64,000 bases of DNA, from positions 1-64,000 of the forward strand of contig NZ_JAFFQA010000020.1 of assembly GCF_016919065.1 (NCBI RefSeq), written 5' to 3'. Under the pieces are notes generated by a model that saw nothing but the letters and a program-made list of their open reading frames with translations, was not told the origin of the DNA and ran no database searches. Each line of letters opens with the position of its first letter. Position 1 is the first letter of the stretch. A program made the position numbers and the translations under genes. Source of the DNA: Desulfobulbus rhabdoformis. GTDB taxonomy: Bacteria; Desulfobacterota; Desulfobulbia; Desulfobulbales; Desulfobulbaceae. Positions 63,699-64,000 of this stretch are shown piece by piece.

Positions 63699-64000
63699 AT
63701 GCTGAAACGTACACTCGTTTTCGCCATGGTAATCGGAGCGCTCATCTGGATGCCGGCACTTGCCGATGCGGCCAACAAGTACAAAAAAGAATACAAGATG
63801 AGCGTGGTCGTCGGCCCCAAGCTTCCCTGGGGTCAGGGAGCAACCAAATTTGCCGACCTGGTGCGGGAACGTACTGACGGACGCATTAACATCAAGGTCT
63901 ACACCTCGTCATCACTCATGGCAGGCAAACAGACCAATGAATTCCTGATACACCGGAACGGTGTGGCCGAGTTCTGCCTTGCCTCTACCATCAACTGGTC
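63699..64000 (+). CDS. dctP: TRAP transporter solute-binding protein DctP, 5' part
   Basis: The reading frame starts at ATG 63699 (AGGAGGA just upstream) and runs off the end of the window, so only ~100 residues are visible. It begins MLKRTLVFAMVIGALIWMPA with a cleavable signal peptide ending near ALADAA. The mature N-terminus VVVGPKLPWGQGATKFADLV, then RTDGRINIKVYTSSSLMAGKQTNEFL matches DctP-type periplasmic binding proteins that deliver organic acids to a DctQM symporter. The rest of the TRAP operon presumably lies beyond the window. Confidence 0.85.
   Translation, partial: MLKRTLVFAMVIGALIWMPALADAANKYKKEYKMSVVVGPKLPWGQGATKFADLVRERTDGRINIKVYTSSSLMAGKQTNEFLIHRNGVAEFCLASTINW

Noticed and set aside
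63509..63820. Minus-strand 103-codon frame over the dctP start
   Set aside because: Antisense to the dctP signal peptide and promoter, with no start signal; dctP is well supported.

Overview
The window comes from a Gram-negative, anaerobe-like bacterium. It carries lipid A genes (lpxD-fabZ-lpxA-lpxI), an RND efflux operon, several outer-membrane beta-barrels and lipoproteins, an E/F/G-less complex I operon, a feo iron-uptake operon with an LbtU-type porin, and the start of a TRAP binding protein. LpxI instead of LpxH, the Gld-like ABC cluster, a dual-CXXC small protein and cysteine-rich mini-proteins together suggest Desulfobacterota (Desulfobulbales-like). This is inference from gene content; there is no rRNA in the window. 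I found no tRNA, CRISPR array or intact transposase.

Layout. 0.2-8.2 kb: an atypical OmpR-type regulator, a coaX-ldcA-membrane protein operon, cutA with a zinc-ribbon mini-protein, and parE-parC (topoisomerase IV). 8.3-22.1 kb: a beta-barrel protein, then one long leftward operon encoding a cytoplasmic molybdopterin oxidoreductase, a four-cluster ferredoxin subunit and NuoABCD-HIJKLMN. nuoE, nuoF and nuoG are absent, and a 16-bp perfect hairpin sits at the nuoD-nuoH junction where they normally lie. 22.7-27.3 kb: feoA-feoA-feoB-feoC and an LbtU-like porin; feoB is split by a one-base frameshift in a C-run. 27.6-36.8 kb: a histidine kinase with its FIST sensor partner, then acrA-acrB-oprM-acrR with a recognisable AcrR operator overlapping the promoter. 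37-43.6 kb: glmS, pyrE, a 56-aa dual-CXXC protein, a zinc-ribbon PilZ protein, hflX and asnS. 43.7-48.4 kb: the lipid A operon and a NamZ-like muramidase.

48.9-64 kb: an OmpW/OmpA-like barrel, a DUF2332 protein, and a leftward ECF sigma / anti-sigma / lipoprotein / Gly-rich secreted protein cluster in which the anti-sigma factor and the lipoprotein both end in related CBM48-like (AMPK glycogen-binding type) domains. Next come a YqaA-type membrane protein, a Gld-like ABC exporter with DUF4340 and mtgA, an EamA transporter, two lipoproteins and a truncated dctP.

Two families of non-coding repeats are scattered through the second half: a ~160-177 bp MITE-like element with terminal inverted repeats (three copies, one abutting the mtgA stop codon) and a palindromic element built on CCGTCACGGATTC arms (three copies plus fragments). 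The main candidates for unusual biology are the molybdoenzyme-linked complex I and the ECF/CBM48 envelope-sensing cluster.
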